DNA of 64,000 nucleotides from Siphonodentalium dalli (taxonomy: Eukaryota; Mollusca; Scaphopoda; Gadilida; Siphonodentaliidae): positions 55,239,949-55,303,948 of the forward strand of contig CP136065.1 of assembly GCA_032622095.1 (NCBI GenBank), written 5' to 3'. Below the pieces are notes generated by a model. The model did no database searches. It saw only the letters and a list, made by a program, of their open reading frames with translations, and had not been told where the DNA came from. Made by a program: the position numbers and the translations under genes. Shown in pieces: positions 11,209 to 23,578 of this stretch; position 1 is the first letter of the stretch; every line of letters begins with the position of its first letter.

Positions 11209-13640
11209 CTAATTTATTATCGTAAAATTTGACTGGAAACGTTTAGTCTCCGCGATAAAATGTTGGACTATTTTGAACATTTTCACATTTTGTTTGTTAG
11301 GAGTATTCTGGATGCCAACAAGTATATTGTTCATATGTGTTAATTCAATTCCTTCTCTGTGTAGCAGGTGTAACATCTCCGTTCGTTCTGACTGGTAGTG
11401 GGGACACATAAAGAAGAAATGATAGGCATCTTCACACTGGTTTCCGCACGTACAACGTGAACTTACTGAGATATAGTTTTGGAATTTGTCAGACTGAAGA
11501 TCACTACAATAGTTTCGTAGTCTGGCGTGCAATACATTATATTTCCTACTTCCTGTATAGAAATATACTCGGGGTCTAGTGGTAGGATCAATTATTCTAA
11601 GATAATCTTTAAAATCGAAAATCGTCGGAGCTTCTGTTATTGCGGAAGGCATGTCGTTCCACGCTTTTGTGGTTGAGGGGAAAATGACTTTTTGTAATGT
11701 TCAGTATTGCTGAAATATGTGTAAAAAAATTCGGGGTTTCTGAATTTATACTCGGATATATCGGCTATCCTGGGTGGTAATATTTTAGTGAGGTAAGTAG
11801 GGGCCCTCTGATTTACAATGTTATACATAGTTTGTAGTTTATGAAGTTCGTGCCTTTTTCTTAACGGGTGCCAGCCGACTTCTGCCATGATGCCTTCGTC
11901 TGATACTGAGCGCGTGATACCGCTGACAATTCTGGCTGCATCAATGTGTAATCGGTCAAGTTTATCCAATTGGTATTTTGGTGCATATGCCCAGACTACA
12001 TCGGAGTAATCATATAGAGGCAGTACATATGTTTTATATATATTTTCTAATGTCTTCCTGTCGAGTTGGAATTTAAATTTTCTGAGCTGTGATAAGCGGG
12101 ATGCTACTTTCTTTATAGTTTCATTTATATTATTGTTCCACAGCATATTTGCTTGGAGCTCAAGACCAAGGTGTTTGTGTATCTCAACAAATTATATTGT
12201 GTCACTATTAAAAGTTAAATTAGGGATATCACCGGAGGTGCCAATCAACGAATATGACATGCCCATTGTTTTTGAGGGATTGAAGCTGACCAGCCAATTT
12301 TTTGACCATGTTGCTATGGTTTCAAGGTCCATATTCATAATCCGTGCTAATTCATTCAGGTCGTGGTGGCTATTAGTAAGGCAGGTATCGTCAGCGTACA
12401 TTCTGGTCACGGAACTGATGTTGTCTGGTATAGGTCATTGATGTAAACTAAAATTAGAAAAGGTCCCAAAATCTAGCCCTGAGGCACGATCGCTGGGATG
12501 ATCTCATAATCAGAAACGCTGTCGTTAACTAACACGCGCTGCTGGCGGTTACGTAGATAGTTTTCTATCCATTTCAAAGGTTTCCCTCGCACTCCATAGC
12601 TAGACAGTTTATGTACCAATCCACTGTGCCAAACTCTCTCGAATGCCTTCGATATATCACATAAAGTAGAGCATGTATATAATCCATTGTCGAGAGATTG
12701 GCAATGGTGATTATACAGATCTATGAGTTGATGAGATGTACTTTGGCCTGGCATGAAACATAGTTCGTTTTCATTAAAGAACTCCCTGATCTGTTTTAAG
12801 ACAACTTTTTCAAATATCTTTCCAATGCATGGTAGAAGCGAGATAGGGCGATAGTGTTTACTATCAGCAGTGTCCTCTTTTTGTTAACCCTTTACCCAAC
12901 AGAAGGGCCCTGTGCCAATGCATTCTCTTATATATGCGAGTCGACCATAGGTCGCCTCGCATATATAAGAAAATGCATTGGCTTAACACATTAAAAATTA
13001 TAAATTGTTAAAGAATGGTAAAAAAAAATGGTAAAAAGTGTTAAAAAAAGATATTTTTTTAGGCCAATGCATTCTCTTATATATGCGAGGCGACCTATGG
13101 TCGACTCGCATATATAATAGAATGCATTGGCACAGGGCATAACTGTAACTATCACAATGTGGTCAAGGAGCCGGTTCCAATGATATCCATATTTGTATGG
13201 TTCTATTGAGACAGACCGAAGATATTTTAGGATGTTGAAGCTTTATTTGGCCGGTTTTGGCCGGTTTGTTGGGTAAAGGGTTAAAGATGGGAACAACATT
13301 TGCCTTTTTCCATAAAGATGGAAAGTTTTTGGTATCGAATGATTTTCGGAAGAGTAAATTTAAAGGATGAGCAATTTTGTTAGCCGTGGCTTGAAGCATT
13401 CTCGCACTGATTCCATCGTGGCCATGGGCCTTGTTTAATTTAAGTGATTTCATTGCTAAAATTATTTCGTCTTCGGTGGACTCAAAGTCGTTCATAGTGT
13501 TGCTACAACGATAATTTATTAAAGGTAAACTGTGATTTGAGTCATGTATCGATGAATTTGAAATGAAACTCTTGTTCAGAATGTTGGCCTTATCTAGATC
13601 ATCAGTTGCATATTTTTGCAAGGTTTGAACTTCAACTTTG
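11209..13640 (-). pseudogene. 5'-truncated non-LTR retrotransposon (LINE) reverse transcriptase, decayed
   Basis: On the minus strand the reading starts near 13640 just before the RT domain: finger motif NKAHGHDGISARML, then SLWKKANVVPIF. There it is broken by the MITE at 12888-13280, and resumes with YRPISLLP. Motif A reads CDISKAFERVWH, motif B PQG and motif C MYADDT with the two catalytic aspartates. After the thumb region come a WNDMPSAI motif and a C-terminal Cys/His cluster (CTCG...HFFFMCPHY) typical of animal LINEs. Lesions: a stop right after PQG (12473-12475), a frameshift near 12415, a stop at 12192-12194 and a one-base slip in the T run at 11689-11693. ORF1 and endonuclease are absent. 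A Jockey- or CR1-like clade is likely but not proven. The copy is inactive. Confidence 0.92.
12888..13280. mobile_element. piggyBac-type MITE, copy 1 (393 bp), TTAA target
   Basis: Ends CCCTTTACCCAACA and TGTTGGGTAAAGGG are inverted repeats flanked on both sides by TTAA (12884-12887 and 13281-13284). This is the piggyBac pattern: TTAA duplication and a CCYT start. Inside are two long hairpins, 12914-12982 and 13063-13131, each built on GCCAATGCATTCTCTTATAT and mutually inverted. It is inserted in the LINE reverse transcriptase between VPIF and KKED. It is closely related to copy 2 at 40833-41210. No transposase is encoded. Confidence 0.93.
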
Positions 13641-13794
13641 ACTCACTTATATATTATGCTAAGAAATTACACGAACAATTTGTTCTTAGTAAGAACAATC
13701 ATAATTGTTGACAGAAAGGGGTTATTCCTTAAGCCGCAAGACAGTCAGGTAGATAAATCCTCGAGAGATCGACAGCTGCGCTGGTAGAGATTTG

Positions 13795-13930
13795 TAGACT
13801 CATTGTGTGAACCCGCAGCGGGCGACATGGCTAACTATGGCATAACAATTGTCACAAACTCCCCCATAATAAGATGTCACACCCACTATGCCATCGCTAC
13901 TGTGCTACGTGTGTCCGCAGCCATTGTGTC
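13795..13930 (+). mobile_element. ~140-bp MITE-like copy, opposed to 10600-10750
   Basis: It starts TAGACTCATTGTGTGAAC and ends TACGTGTGTCCGCAGCCATT. It is the reverse complement of 10600-10750 with scattered substitutions and short gaps. Confidence 0.65.
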
Positions 13931-14595
13931 ATTGAAATAACTTTCCGAATTGGGAAATAAAAATGGGATACTATATGAATTTGACGATTTGATGTTAATA
14001 TCGAATTTTAATTTATGCATAGGAAAACCTGGATTTTTGTGCATGTTTGCCGACAGCAGTAACCAATTAAACAGATGTTTATTACACGTGAATCAAGTTA
14101 TTATCACATACATGTTATTACGGCAACAATTTGGAGGGAAATTGTTGTTTGGCTACTTTTATTACTAACAAAATGCTAGGAAGCGACCACTTTTTACTTT
14201 TAAATTAACAATCTCAAGTAACTAATTATCGGTAATAACCAATACGCTTAGGTAAATTCGCACCGGGGAATGTTAACCTTTCCCGAGTGCTTACGACGGT
14301 GACTCGGCAACTAACAGCTTTATCGAGAAATACAAGCAATAAGTAACTAAGACGTTGTTAGGACTTTTCCAATCAGTATTGAGGAAAACTGAGAGAGAAA
14401 CAGATATATGGTGTAATTATAATAAGTTCAAAACAACAAAGGCGGTTCTGTGCATGAGACTTTATGAAAATATACTAGTTGTTTTCCAAATCCCAGTCGC
14501 CATTCTGTATACCATCTTGGGTTTGAAGTATCAATTTCCTTCACATATACATGTGCATTCATCAGACGATTCAAAATGCGCGAACAATTATATAC

Positions 14596-14747
14596 TTCTG
14601 GAAATTTGTATCTCTTGATGGCCATTTTATTTCGCGACCTGTAATGTTATGCAGTTGAAGGTCTTCTTTTAAGAAAACTCCTCTTGGTTGACACAAGTGT
14701 GTTGTACAATTCCCCAGAGTAAACGGACACGAATGACCAAAATGAAC
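14596..14747 (-). CDS. Candidate internal exon, unknown product
   Basis: On the minus strand an acceptor (TTTTTAG before 14747) is followed by 50 open codons in phase 0 and a possible donor (CAGAA then GTATAT). The acceptor AG is part of an in-frame TAG, so an unspliced reading would stop there. The translation has a plausible protein composition with four spread cysteines (motifs GHSCPF, GNCTTHLCQP) and the segment HNITGREIKWPS with one N-glycosylation sequon. I do not recognise a family. A 50-codon frame with splice-like edges can occur by chance, so this is tentative. It may belong with 15240-15412. Confidence 0.3.
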
Positions 14748-15239
14748 CTAAAAATTTAAGTTTACGCAATGTAGTAGTTGGTAGAATATAGGTATGTGAC
14801 TACCCGATGAACAAACGTGCCAAATCGGCAGTAATTTTCCAGTTATTTAAAATGTTTCGCTCAGAAGATAAACGCTCTTCGTGTTTACCATATCAGGAAT
14901 ATACTAAAAAGGTAGGTTCTTTATTGTTCCATTCTGAATAACGCTGCCTGTGTCATATAAAGTCGGAATTAACGCATATAATGTATTCATCGACATATTG
15001 TGTTCTCGGAACCGGACCGGGTTGTAACTAAAGAGAGCATAATGTTAGGCTACATGGCTCTAACCCAGTTTTCTGCCCAAATACAGATTGTTACACTAAA
15101 CCAGACAAAGTAAAAACCAATATTGAGATTTATTGGTAAACTTACACAATCTGTCGTTAAATTGTTACTCGTTGAAACGAAATGTCATGTCTCTCAATTA
15201 ATGTACATATTATTAGTATTACTATTATTATTAACTAAC

Positions 15240-15412
15240 CTGTTGCGACAACGACTCCTGCTGACATTATCCATAACAACATTTTGTTTGGTGGCTTCTG
15301 TCGCAAAAAACACGTTCGGAGCTGCATATAATTTCCATCCATCTACGTTATCATCACTGTGTACGGAGCTGATTGGCATCTCGGACGCATCCACCGACGT
15401 TTCACCAACAAC
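15240..15412 (-). CDS. Candidate internal exon, unknown product
   Basis: Minus strand: a pyrimidine-rich acceptor (GTTGCTGCTCTTAG) precedes 15412. Then 57 codons are open, ending at a consensus donor (CAACAG then GTTAGT) at 15240. The phase is 0 to 2. The translation is polar and non-repetitive (motifs MPISSVHSDDNVDGW and APNVFFATEATKQ) with no recognised domain. The next open stretch downstream, 15034-14908, starts after an acceptor-like CTCTTTAG in compatible phase but lacks a good donor. No transcript evidence is available, so this is a hint of a minus-strand gene only. Confidence 0.3.
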
Positions 15413-16275
15413 CTAAGAGCAGCAACACGGCAAATTTACATTTTAATTGACACGGTCACAAATCCTAAGTGACTGGCATAGAATGTAAACATAGAGAAAA
15501 GGTTTGATAATCGAATTCCAAGAGATAATTATCATGCCACACACGCCTACCGATTGGCAAGGTAATATGAAAGCTTGGTGTACAAGAGCTACCAGTATTC
15601 AGGTATGAGCTCATTGTGTTGTATAGCGAACCATAGATCCGATGGCTCACACTGTTCTATGCAGGAAGTTTTTTCGAAAGCAAACTGGTCAATACCAACT
15701 TTAACCCATTTCTATATCAAATACTCAATCATGAGTAGTTATCCCATAGCAAATTATATGTCGTTTGTTGAACACATTAAACACGTCCTTCCAATAAATA
15801 TGATTCTGGGAGCCATAACAGGGGAAATTTTTCTATGATTTCAGCTGTTTTCTATTTCTCCATGGGCATCTTCTGAGACAAGGACGTTTCAAATGGTGAT
15901 GAATTATAGTATTTTGATCATATTGTATGGCATAGATTGTTATTAAAACAGTTTAATATATGATCATTAATTTTCTCCCGCGAACCCTATAGTAATTGAT
16001 TGGCGTGGCCGGGTTGATACATCACAATATTAACCCGGCGCGGGGTTAATAACGAAATATGTGTTACGTCACGCGTAAGAGGTGGCTGTCCAATCACGTT
16101 ACGCAAAGTTTTGCAACCAGCTAATCAAAATTGCTTATACATAACTCATTTGTCGTTGATTTTCGGAAGAGAGTTTCAGTAAATCCGCTGTTTGTTTAAC
16201 ATATATGTTTGTTCAACTCCTACAGTAGTACTCCAATTGGCTACCAGGTAAAGTTTGCCGCTAGTTCATAGTTCA

Positions 16276-16467
16276 TTTGTTATAGTGCTTTGATATTATA
16301 CATTTGTTGCATGGTTTCGAGGTTGACATGAGGATTTATCAACCCTTGGGAGTTAATATTCACCTCGGCCTGTGGCGTCGGTGAATATTAACTTCCTCGG
16401 GTTAATAAACCTCGGTCAACCTCGAAACCATGCAACAAATGTATAATATCAAAGCACTATAACACAA
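16276..16467. mobile_element. Palindromic hairpin element 1 (~190 bp)
   Basis: Two ~90-base arms are near-perfect reverse complements, from TATAGTGCTTTGATATTATA on the left to GCACTATAAC on the right, around a small loop near 16370. The inner arm motif GTTAATATTCACC is shared with the elements at 17126 and 17555. Length and structure fit a foldback MITE. Confidence 0.9.
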
Positions 16468-16579
16468 ATAATCAGTGACTCAAAGTGGGCCTTTAATTGA
16501 CTTTTTCGAGATAGTTGCATTTTATTATATGATCATAAACTTTCTTCTAAAAGTCCCATACTAAATCATATGGAAAAGA

Positions 16580-16752
16580 AGTTGATAAATAGAGAATCTC
16601 ACATGAGTTTCTATTTTATACGGAATTTATCAACCAAGTTCACTAAATTCGATTTGAGCCGAGGTTTACCGAGGCTCAAATAGAATTTAGAGGACGAGGT
16701 TGATAAATTACTTATAAAATAGGACGAGTGTGAGATACCTTTTATCACATGA
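16580..16752. mobile_element. Palindromic hairpin element 2 (~170 bp)
   Basis: The arm TCTATTTTATACGGAATTTA at ~16609 pairs with 16705-16730, and GATTTGAGCC pairs with GGCTCAAAT around a short loop near 16668. The hairpin is imperfect but long. Nearby ATATGATCAT strings (16530 and 16750) resemble the flanks of the other hairpins. Confidence 0.8.
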
Positions 16753-17125
16753 TCAAATAAACCCGAAGCAACGCGAAATATTCATCGAAAACAACAATCA
16801 TAAACTACAGCGATCGCAAGTTATTTGAAGAACGCCGTGACGTCATCGCACGCGCTGTTATTAAACGTGTCTATTACCGATAATTATGAAACTGCTTTTA
16901 TGGCCAAATTATGTGATAAATCATGATATCTACTGGAATGTGCTATAAATAGAACAAATGGGTTAATAAAAAGATCACGAGACGTCATGAGTTATTAATA
17001 GGAAATATAATCCTGTTTATTCAATTTTGACTTCTTGAATCACATTGTTGTGCATTTGATGGATCCATGTACATATATACTTATGTCAGTAAGGTATTTC
17101 AGGCGGCTTGATAATATTGGTAGAT

Positions 17126-17332
17126 CATATAATAAAACACTTATTGCATTGTTTCGATGTTGACATTATACAGTTATCGCATTGTTTAGAGGTTGACACG
17201 TGGAATAGTCAACCAGAGGAAGCCAATATTCACCAAGGGCGTACGGTAGGCCGAGGTGAATATTGACTTCCAAGGGCTGACAATTCCTCGTGTCAACTAA
17301 GAAACAATGCGATAACTGTTTTATTATATGAA
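17126..17332. mobile_element. Palindromic hairpin element 3 (~205 bp)
   Basis: Ends TCATATAATAAAAC and GTTTTATTATATGA are inverted repeats. The arms continue through GCATTGTTT, GTTGACAC and GAAG(C/T)CAATATTCACC to a loop near 17240. It is the same family as element 1. Confidence 0.85.
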
Positions 17333-17554
17333 ACTCGCTTTGATTGGACAAGACGCTGTGACATTGAACGTCGCTGGATAAAATCCTATCTATTTTCAGG
17401 TCTGATAATAAGTTATGTTAACCCCTGAAGTATCTGACGTGACTCAGAACTGTTATATTAACCTCTTGTTTGATTAATGAGGTGAACATCATTAGATATC
17501 ATGATTTTTTCGTTATGTTTTAACATAGGAATTGGGAAAGAAACTTATGATCAT

Positions 17555-17650
17555 ATAATAAGAGGATTTATCAACCCTTGGAAGTTAATATTCACATCGG
17601 CTGCGGACTCGATGAATATTAACTTCCTCTGGTTGATAAATCCTCATGTC
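17555..17650. mobile_element. Palindromic hairpin element 4 (short form)
   Basis: The arm GAGGATTTATCAACC plus GGAAGTTAATATTCA (17563-17596) pairs with 17610-17647. TCATATAATA at the left edge matches element 3. The right side continues into CATGTCAACCTCGAAACAA, as in element 1, so part of the outer stem has lost its partner. Confidence 0.8.
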
Positions 17651-17918
17651 AACCTCGAAACAACTCAATAAATGTATAATATTTACAGGCAAATGTCGCG
17701 GTAGCAATGCTGCATGTGGAACTACAGAGTTTTTACTTCTCAGGTAGAGCCATGTGCTTCAAATTTGCATGCTATTTAGTTTCAGGCATTTCGATACAAT
17801 GCCACACAGCTACAATGTCACACAGAACGAGCGAAAAAATGGTTACAAAATACATCTGTGCCGGGAGATAAGTGTTTTTATAAATTGCGATATACCTTTT
17901 TTTGCGTTTATAACATTA

Positions 17919-18366
17919 CTAGCAGGGTTACCCGGCGTTGCCCAGGTTAATGTATGCTGTGGATATTTGTTGGGAATAGAGAATGCTCTTGCTTAAAGTG
18001 TTATACGTTTTCTCATAAATTGTATATTCAAATAGAATCACAAAACATTATTATTACAGTCATGGAATATAAGTAGTGGCTCACCTTGTCAATTGTCATT
18101 CTGTTTATCGCGATTAATCCGTTCCACCAATAATGAAGTATTTATTTATTTACAACTGCGTATACATTAGACGTTATAATATGATACATGAACATCATAA
18201 ACACATTAGTTCGATAAAAGATGATAATTGGGTTTTACATATTGAGATGTATCAATCAATCTAGTGGGTTGGACTAAAATTTCGATGACACTTGGCTATC
18301 ATATCTCCATGAAGATACAGATGTTTCAAAGAAATTTCCAGGTGCTCCTCTGTTCATGGTGCTATA
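17919..18366 (-). mobile_element. Helitron-like element, 3' part (left of nested insertion)
   Basis: On the minus strand this part ends with the hairpin ACCTGGGCAACGCCGGGT (six-pair stem, loop GCAACG), seven bases, then CTAG followed by T. That is the classic Helitron 3' end. The body from 18001 aligns with 5026-5410. The element continues on the far side of the foldback insertion at 27410-29735. No Rep/helicase is encoded, so it is non-autonomous. Confidence 0.75.
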
Positions 18367-20240
18367 TAGTTGGGGAGCCCGCATATGTTCTATTTACACT
18401 TTTGCGTACAAAAGGTTTGACCCCCTAAAGTTGGTACCAATAATGGAACATTCTGAAAAACCCGATTTCTTAAGTTGCGCATTCCTGGGGTTTAGGGGCC
18501 ACTGAACCCCAAAAAGTGCAAAAAATCACTTCTATTTACACTTCCGCGTACATCGATGAATTTTGGTTTGATGATACTCCTAAGTGTACTGATTAAGAAA
18601 ACACAACTTAAGAACGGGATTTTCCTGGGGTTTTCAGATAAGAAAGGGGGTCCCATGCTGAACCCCAAAACGTGATTGTTCACTTTTTTTTACACTTTCG
18701 CGTACATCCATAATTTTTGGTCTCAAAGTACTTTGATATATACTAATTATAAAAACACAACTTAAGAAGCAACTTTTCCTGGGGTTTTAAGTTAAGAAGG
18801 GGGTCATCGGGTCACCCCTCAAAACGTAAAAAATCACTTTTATTTACATGATTGCATTTGTCCAACGTGTGTGTATGTGCGTACACCCCTGGAACGTTGC
18901 ACTATTACAACCAATACATCCCTAAATCGATACGATCAACTTAAGAAATATATATTCATGTCTTCTTTTGATAATAACGAGACTTGTACCCCCCCCCCCC
19001 CCCCCCCCCACAACCCGATCCATTTTCTAGAACTATAAGTGAGCCAGTTTATGAAAATTATAGCTGGAAAATCTAGTAAAATGTATACAAATGTATATAC
19101 TTTCGTGAAGATAAGACATAATGACACTTTTTTGGGCCAAAATTGAAACTCACCATCCAAGATGGCCACCAAAATGGCCGCCAGAAGTTGAAAATATGAC
19201 ATTTTTTCACATAAATCTTCTAGATCAATTCATGCTGTTTGGAACTGTTTGAGTAATGCAACTTTATTTTGTGTTTTGTATATTAACTGATCATTGGAGC
19301 AATTAAATATGCAATTATTGGGGTCCTAACCCCTTCCGAACCCTCAAAAATTCGATTGTACAGAATGCGGTATAAAATTTCACAAAAAAAATCACAATTG
19401 GGATTCTAGTCATATTTCAACAAGAAATGAACAGAACTTTGTAATGTAAGTGAGGCATATCATTACCTATGAATATTCCAAATTACTGGAACCAAAATTC
19501 TTACTTTGGCTCAAAATGGCTGCCAATATGGCCGCCAAAATATGGAAAATGGTAAATATTACACCAGCGTGTCCTGCAATCGCTTACAAGTTGTGTTGAT
19601 GTACACAATTGGCTATTCTGCATTATATACATTGAATACTAACATGTCTGATGCACCATGGTTAATTGTTACTATTTTCACCACTGACATCGTCAAAATT
19701 ATTGGACTTTTCTCTCACAAACTTGACATAAATATTGGCAAAAATTCAGTTTTCAGGTTTGGACCATTTTTTCACGTAAAATATAACTATCTTTGGATTG
19801 AAAGGTGTTTATTGTTTTGGTCTATCATAAATGTGTCACACTACGGTGTTTATAGACCAAATTGCTCAAGATGGCTTCCAAAATGGCAACCAAATTTGTA
19901 AAATAGTATTTTTTTTTTTACATATATCCCGAACATTCTCTGCATTATCCGAAAAGGTAGCAAATTGTAACTCACTTGGTTATTACACGTGTTAGTTAAT
20001 TAACTAACAACTACATGTTCTATTCCCAGTTGTCCCAGTTCCGTATGGGGCATGACAAATTCATTTTAAAGTATGTAATTTTGCCGAGAACCTCTTTTGT
20101 GATTTTGGCCATATTTATTGAAAGAAAATGGGCAGAACTTTGAGACAGAACTGAGATGGACCATAATCTTTGGCTATTCTGGTCCATTATGATAAAAATA
20201 AATGTCAACATGATACAGTGTGGATGCCAAGACCGTAGCC
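18367..20240 (+). repeat. Foldback left arm
   Basis: The outer part (18400-18880) consists of ~150-bp subrepeats with CACTTNCGCGTACAT and TTTCCTGGGGTTTT motifs. The inner part (19150-20200) has larger subrepeats about 355 bases apart, each with an AAAATGGCCGCCA-like string (19157, 19507, 19867). A 21-C run lies at 18989-19009. The whole arm is the inverse of 25548-27408. Confidence 0.92.
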
Positions 20241-21891
20241 AGGGAGTTACTCTGTGATCATATGTGAGGTGAATAGGTATACAGGGAGTTATTGTATGTC
20301 ATGACTGATGTGAGTAGGTATACAATGAGTGACTATATGGTTATGAGTGAGTTGTCCATGGTAAGATGCATCTAGGTATACAGGGAGAGGTCATGGTCAG
20401 GTGTGGGGTGAATCGGTATGCATGTAGTGACTGTGTGGTGTATGATTGTGTATATCCAGTACGGGTGCACCCGGTCATTGGTGTGATGTATGAATATAGC
20501 TACATGGTCATCTATGTGTTGATTATGTATATATGGAGTGACTGTAAGGTCATGGGTGGGATGTACATGTGTTGTCTGTATGATCATGGATGGGGTGTGT
20601 GGATAAATAGGTAGTGATTTTATGGTTACGGGTAATGTGTATAGGTATACATGGAATGACTGTACGGTCATGATTGAATATGAATACCTGGATTAAGCTG
20701 GGTGGACATTATCGAGCGTGTGGGTACATAGGGAGTGTCCTTGTGGTAACGGTGGGATGTATATTTATATATCTCGTGGATGTATTATCATTGGTGGGTG
20801 TATAGGGCTTAGTTGTATTATCATGGATGGCGTGTATGCTTATACAGTGAATTGCTGAATTGTCATGTGTGAGGTGTATATGCAAGTATGGATTGTTTGA
20901 GTGGTCGTATATTTTTTGTATATCTGGAAGGGCTGAATGGCCATTACTGAGATTTACATGTATACCTGGAGTGAATCTATGGTCTAGGGTGGGCTGCATA
21001 TGTATATCGAGTGGTTATATGACTATGTGTGTCGAATAGGTATACAGGTAGTGGCAGTATGGTTAATGGTGATATGAGTACATGTAGGTATACAAGTAGT
21101 GACAGTCTGATCATAAATGTAATGAACAGCTATACAGGGGGTGACAGGCGTATGAGTATACATGTACATGGTGTTCTTGTTTGGTGACTCGTCTCGGTAT
21201 CGTCATGTGTATGTTATACCAGTACACACACGTGTTGCTTTATTGTCATGGGCGAGGGATATGTGTATATAGCGAGTGGCTATATGGCCATGGATGAGGT
21301 GCATATGCATACATGGAGTGACTATACTGACATGGCTGTGTGTATTAGTATATCTTGAGTGGCTATTCGGCTATGGTGTGACAAATACGGATACAGGGAT
21401 TGACATGGCCAATGTTGAGGTGAATATATATACAAGGATTGACCATGATCGTGTATGAATGTTTTGAATAGGTACACACGGGGTGACTATATGGCCACAG
21501 GTCAGGTGAAGGAATATACCAGGTAACATTGGTGAGGGTATGTGTATGAAGCGAGTGGCTATATGGCCATTGGTGATGTGCATATGTATACCGGAGTGAC
21601 TTTATGGTCATTGTTGTGGTGTTGATGTATATATTGATTGACTATTTGACCATGCGTTTGGAGAATAGGTATACAGGGGATGACCTTGTGTCCAATGGTG
21701 AGATGAATGGGTATACAATTAGTGACGATATGGTTATGGGTCATGTTTTGGAGTATACCCGGTGTGCCTGCACTGTGACGCATGGCTGTATGGTCATCCG
21801 TGGTCATGGGTCAGGTGTACATGTATTCAGTGGGTCACTATATTGTAATGGCTGTGGTGTTTATGTATATATGTAATGACTGTGTGATAAT
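20241..21891 (+). repeat. ~42-bp degenerate minisatellite, left interior of the foldback
   Basis: Units resemble GGTATACAGGGAGTGACTGT then ATGGTCATGGGTGAGGTGTA, with much drift. Open frames of 60-100 codons on both strands are translations of this periodic DNA and should not be read as genes. Confidence 0.85.
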
Positions 21892-23578
21892 GGGTGGCTA
21901 TCGCTTTCCACGATATGACATGACCTCTCTATTGATTAGCATATCATTGAGTTATTGTGGAAAGCGATAGCCACCCAAGGTACACATGTACAACCCACCC
22001 ATTACTCCAGTCACTCCATATGTACATAAACACCACCACACAAATGACAACATAGTCACCCACTTTATACACGTACATGTACTAGTACACCTGATCATAC
22101 AGCCATACTTGGTTATACCCGTACATACCACAAATGACGATACAGCCACGAGTCACCATGCTTGAACACCAGGTATTCACCTACACCGACACATATAGTC
22201 ACTGTATGTATACATATTCACTACATTCACGATCATACAGTCACTCATTGTATACATATTCACCTCACCATGGACCATACAGCCACTACGTGTATACCTA
22301 TTCGCCATACCCATGACCATAGAGTCAATCCAGGTATACATATGCACACCACCAATGGCGTGCCCTTCCAGATATACCAATATCCGCACATACGACCACT
22401 CATAAGTTCCATACTTGCCATACTCATACACGCCATCCATGATAATAAATCTACTCCCCATACACCACCAATGATAACACATCCACAACATATATAAATA
22501 TACGTCCCACCGTTACCAACAGGGCACTCCATATATAACCACACATCATTCATGACCATACAATAACTCCCTGTATTATCTACTACCTATTATCCTCATC
22601 TATTATCATAGAGTAACTCCCTGGCTGCCATCTTGGCGTCCACCCTGCATCCAGTTGATAAATTTTTATCATAATGGGTCAGAATACCCACATATCATGG
22701 TTCATCTCAGTTCCGTCTCAAAGTTCTGCCCATTTCCTTTCAATAATATGGCCAGAATCACAAAAGAGGTTCTCCGCAAAATTCCATACTGCAACTTTAA
22801 AATGAATTTGTCATGCCCCATACGGAACTGGGACAAACATAATAGAACGTAGTTGTCAGTTAATTACATTGTAACTAACACGTCAAAATTTGCCACCTTT
22901 TTCGGATAACGCAGAGAATAATGTTCGGGATACGTTAACTTTTAACTTTTAACAAATTTGGTTGCCATTTTGGAAGCCATCTTGAGCAATTTAGTCTATA
23001 AACACCGTAGTGTGACACATTTAAGATAGACCAAAACAATAAACACCTTTCAATCCAAAGATAGTTACATGTTACTTGAACAAATGGTCCAACCCTGAAA
23101 AGTGAATTTTTGCCGATATTTATGTCAAGTTTGTGAGAGAAAAATCCAATATTTCTGGTGATGTCAGTGGTGATAATAGTAAAAATGATCCATGGTGCAT
23201 CAGACATGTTAGTATGCGATGTATAGAAAACAGATTAGCCAATTGTGTACATCAACCACAACTTGTACGCGATTGCAGGACACCCTGGGGCAATATTTAC
23301 CATTTTCCATATTTTGGCGGCCATTTTCGCAGCCATTTTGAGCCAAGGTAAGATTTATGGTTCCAGAGATTTGGAATATTCATAGGTAATGATATGCCTC
23401 ACTTACATTACAATGTTCCTTTTCATTTCTTGTTGAAATATGACTAAAATCCCAATTGTGATTTTTTGTAAAATTTTGTACTGCGTTCTGTAAAATCGAA
23501 TTTTTGAGGGATCGGAAGGGGTTAGGACCCCAATAATTGCATATTTCATTGCTCCAATGATCATTTAATATACAAAAC
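20651..23578. repeat. 2928-bp tandem duplication, copy 1
   Basis: It starts ATGGAATGACTGTACGGTCA and contains left minisatellite, central palindrome, inverted minisatellite (21977-22620) and the inner half of a right arm (22621-23578). It is repeated as copy 2 at offset 2928 with only a handful of substitutions noticed (for example 22635 G versus 25563 T). The junction shares about 3 bases (ACA). Confidence 0.93.
21892..21976. repeat. Central palindrome of foldback, copy 1
   Basis: GGGTGGCTATCGCTTTCCA (21892-21910) is the exact reverse complement of 21958-21976 around a 47-base loop. Minisatellite orientation flips here, so this is the symmetry centre of the foldback. Confidence 0.92.

Noticed and set aside
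14840-14915. + strand frame ending at a consensus donor (AAAAAG then GTAGGT)
   Set aside because: The surrounding AACGCTCTT...CCATATCAGGAA motif also occurs near 30810, so this is dispersed repeat sequence.
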